A stretch of 64,000 nucleotides of DNA from Prorocentrum cordatum. Lineage: Eukaryota > Sar > Dinophyceae > Prorocentrales > Prorocentraceae. Positions 61,849-64,000 of the stretch are shown here, piece after piece. The first letter of the stretch is position 1. Each line of letters begins with the position of its first letter. Below the pieces are notes generated by a model. That model worked only from the letters and a program-made list of their open reading frames with translations. It had not been told where the DNA came from and made no database searches. The position numbers and the translations under genes are program-made. Location of the stretch: the NCBI GenBank assembly GCA_963575745.1, contig CAUYUJ010009746.1, forward strand, positions 420,799-484,798, read 5' to 3'.

Positions 61849-62200
61849 CGTAGTCGTCGTTGTCGTCGTCTTCCTCGACGTCGTCTCAGATCTCCGACGA
61901 TGCGTTGTTTCAGATCGCAGCGGTGTTTGCCCGATTTCGGCCCTCGGGGCCTGTTGCCTGAGGGCCATCCACAACGGAGCTAGGGCGAAAAGCTATCCCG
62001 GGGGAAGGTGTCGGGAGCTCTTGGGCCGCGAGTTTAAAGAACAGATCGTCGGATGTCTGGGGTAGGCGTCGTCGTCGTTCTCGCCGTTGTTCTCGCTGTC
62101 GTCATCAGCGTGGGCGTGGTCGTCGATGTCATCCTCGCCGTCATTGTCGGCGTGGGCCTGGTCGTCGTCGTCGTCGTCATTGTGGTGGTCTTCGCCGTGC
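61840..62200. repeat. CGT/GTC microsatellites
   Basis: (CGT)n at 61843-61885 and (GTCGTC)n with CGCCGTTGTT variants at 62065-62195. A hydrophobic Val-rich ORF over the second block is a repeat translation. Confidence 0.8.
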
Positions 62201-62508
62201 GTGGGAGGACGACGAGAGGAGGAGTGGGGGGTGTGAGGAGAGCGACGAGGGAACAGGGTTTGGGGGTGGATCGCAGGAAGGGAGAGGGTGAGAGTGCTTT
62301 TGGGGCGGAGGCAGAGGGGCAGGAGGAGCGAAAAGAGGGGGAGAAGGAGGAGGTAGGAGCAGGATAGGGACGATGGGAAGGAGGGAGTGGATGAGCAGCA
62401 GACCAGAACCGTGCACGTCACGGGTGCGTTGGCACTGAAGGTGAAACGGGCGATTCGCCTCCGAGGGCTGCCGTTTAGACCAGGGCTGCTGAAATGGGAC
62501 GACGGCGG

Positions 62509-62675
62509 TACAGTGCCGTTTTGAATACATGCTCCGCGTGCGGATCATGTATTCAAAATGCAGGGATCTAGTAATAAAAAACAACGATGAGTTCATGCAT
62601 AAATTCATTCATGAATTAATCATGTATTGAAATCCCATATTTGTTGAAATCCTATGCATTAAAAATTGCCCTGTA
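62509..62675. mobile_element. MITE, Tc1/mariner-like ends, copy B
   Basis: Begins TACAGTGCCGTTTTGAATAC and ends AAAAATTGCCCTGTA, with TA at both borders. The interior matches copy A (GCTCCGCGTGCGG, then TATTCAAAATGCAGGGAT, then AACAACGATGAGTTCATGC). Confidence 0.8.
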
Positions 62676-63061
62676 GGGTGCACGAGGGGGACATGAAAGA
62701 GTGGAGAGGGGGAACAGGAAGAACGATGAGGAGGCGAGGGGCTGTTGCAATGAACCAGCCCTCCAAGTTCCCTGTGCATAAGTCTCTACAAGAACCTCTC
62801 TTCAGCGCGGGAAGCATTCACTGGACGACAACTGTCTGAGAACCCTCTTATCGTGCCAGCACACCATTCCTTGGACTTCAGCGCCGCGAATAACCGTGAC
62901 TGGTGCGTCCTGGCAATCCGAATTCATAACAGAACTCCGTTCTTGGGGCTTCAGCAGAGCGAAACAGCGCAACTGTAGCGCCCTGGCCATTTCAAACCGT
63001 GGCAGAGTAGTTTTTTTCCCATGTGACTTCAACCATACGAATCCTTGAAACTGGTGGACCG

Positions 63062-63300
63062 TTTGAAGACGAATGCATGCGGCGCTAAGGCGAGAGCCAC
63101 ACTTTGAAAAGGAACCGCCCTCCATCCGCGAAACTGCTACAGCGTTCTTGGACGAATGTGCGCGGTGCTGCGGAGAGAGCCACGTGCTGAAGACGGCCCG
63201 CCCTCCGTCCGCGAAGCTGCTGACGGTTTTGAGACGAAGGCGCTCGACGCTAAGGCGATAGCCACAGTCTGAACACCATCCGCCCCCCCTCCGTGAAACT
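63062..63300. repeat. Degenerate 82-bp tandem repeat
   Basis: Three units begin near 63069, 63150 and 63234 with CGAATGCATGCGG, CGAATGTGCGCGG and CGAAGGCGCTCG. Each contains GAGCCAC, CCGCCCTCC and CGAARCTGCT. Weaker copies appear to extend back to about 62850. The minus-strand ORF over it reflects the repeat. Confidence 0.75.
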
Positions 63301-63444
63301 ACTGCCCTGGAGGAAGGCCGAGGCGACACGCCCGGCGCGCCCTACCGGCACAGCCGGGGGTGCGACAGGGGCGGAAGCCATCTGCCAATTGGAGCAGGTC
63401 TGGAGGATGATGGGGGAGGGGAGTATAGGCAGCGGAGGGCGAAG

Positions 63445-63672
63445 CGGAAGATGATGAGGAGGAGACGGAGGGGGAGGAGGAGGAGGAGGAGGAGGAGGAG
63501 GAGTTGGATAATGAAGGAGGAGGAGGAGGAGGAGGAGGAGGAGGAGGAGGAGGAGGAGGAGGATATAGGAGGAGGATATAAGAGGAGGAGGAGGAGGAGG
63601 AGGGCGACGATCATGAGGACGAGGGCGTAAAGGAGGAGGAGGAGGAGGAGGGGAGGAGGAGGAGAAGGACAG
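63445..63672. repeat. AGG microsatellite
   Basis: Long AGG runs with ATATAGG and AGTTGGATAATGA interruptions; poly-Ser/Pro/Leu shadow ORFs on the minus strand. Confidence 0.95.
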
Positions 63673-64000
63673 TTGTGGGGTGAGGTGGAGGTGCAGCCTG
63701 GGAGGTTTGGGGGAAGCCGTGTCGTTTTGCACTCCTCTATGCCCTTGGGAGCTTCCGGTTTGGTTCACTGTTGCACGCCCTTCGACTTAAAGTACATGTC
63801 GTGCACGTGTTGGTTGGTTGTTCATGTTGTTGATCGGTAGCCGCGTTCCGATCTCTCTTTTTCTCGGTTCGCGGCCTAAGACGCGACGGCTCACGCTAGC
63901 CAGCGCTGGTGCAACGTAAAAGGAGAAGAGGGACGGCGAAAAGGAGGATGAGGAGGAGGAGGATCAGGGGATACATTTTGTGGAGGTGGAGTTCTTGAGT
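63673..64000. other. Terminal spacer
   Basis: Mixed composition, ending in AGG-rich sequence (63950-63965). I see nothing annotatable. Confidence 0.5.

Noticed and set aside
62802-63329. 175-aa minus ORF
   Set aside because: It spans a degenerate 82-bp tandem repeat and shows repeating peptide fragments from shifting frames.
1-64000. tRNA, rRNA and other structured RNA genes
   Set aside because: No T-loop/anticodon arrangement or rRNA signature was seen on reading. A covariance-model scan would be needed to exclude divergent tRNAs.

Overview
The window looks like nuclear DNA of a dinoflagellate, probably a core species with a large genome. This rests on the content, not on a marker gene: long GC-rich stretches with almost no conventional genes; decayed LINEs of the type with an N-terminal zinc finger and coiled coil, an AP endonuclease and a C-terminal RNase H; tyrosine-recombinase retrotransposons whose reverse transcriptase has YVDN in place of YxDD; many small inverted-repeat elements; very long simple-sequence arrays; and one clear host gene, a voltage-gated ion channel split into short exons. 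The species cannot be named from this sequence.

Layout. 1-2.2 kb: AGG-rich simple repeats and GC-rich spacer. 2.2-3.2 kb: exon-like minus-strand fragments of an unrecognised gene, interrupted by an inverted-repeat element (MITE) that lies between 98-bp direct repeats. 3.3-4.4 kb: minus-strand LINE endonuclease relic. 4.7-7.2 kb: two small inverted-repeat elements, short repeats and a GAT array. 7,227-14,115: a structurally complete tyrosine-recombinase retrotransposon (element 1). 14.1-17.0 kb: a plus-strand LINE 3' relic containing two inverted-repeat insertions. 17-25 kb: foldback elements, an AT-richer satellite-like block, and tandem arrays with 80-bp, about 65-bp and 73-bp units. 25-32 kb: mostly unannotatable spacer, with one 113-bp tandem duplication and one unrecognised ORF. 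32,123-38,409: a second tyrosine-recombinase retrotransposon (element 2). 38.7-41.2 kb: a 2.3-kb GAC-type array. 42.5-44.2 kb: a LINE 5' relic (zinc finger, coiled coil, endonuclease). 44-49.9 kb: spacer and a small inverted-repeat element. 50.2-52.9 kb: ion-channel exons S1 to S3, with a 0.9-kb GTA array inside one intron. 54-64 kb: foldback elements, GT, GAT and 'TCGATCCTCGAACC' arrays, more small inverted-repeat elements and one candidate exon.

How the parts work together. The best-supported systems are the two retrotransposons. Each has the split direct repeat order A1 - genes - B1 - A2 - B2, with the copies within each element identical by eye. That is the hallmark of PAT/Ngaro-type elements, which replicate through a circular intermediate that a tyrosine recombinase integrates. 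Both encode a Gag-like ORF1, an RT-RNase H, a tyrosine recombinase and a SAM-dependent, cytosine-C5-like methyltransferase domain. The domain order differs between them: RT-RH-MT-YR in element 1 and RT-RH-YR-MT in element 2. In element 2 the recombinase lies in a different reading frame and its box II arginine is not recognisable.

The second theme is insertions flanked by duplicated sequence. The channel intron begins and ends inside a duplicated exon segment, and two of the small inverted-repeat elements are likewise bordered by direct repeats far longer than normal target-site duplications. No rRNA, tRNA, CRISPR array, origin or convincing promoter was identified.
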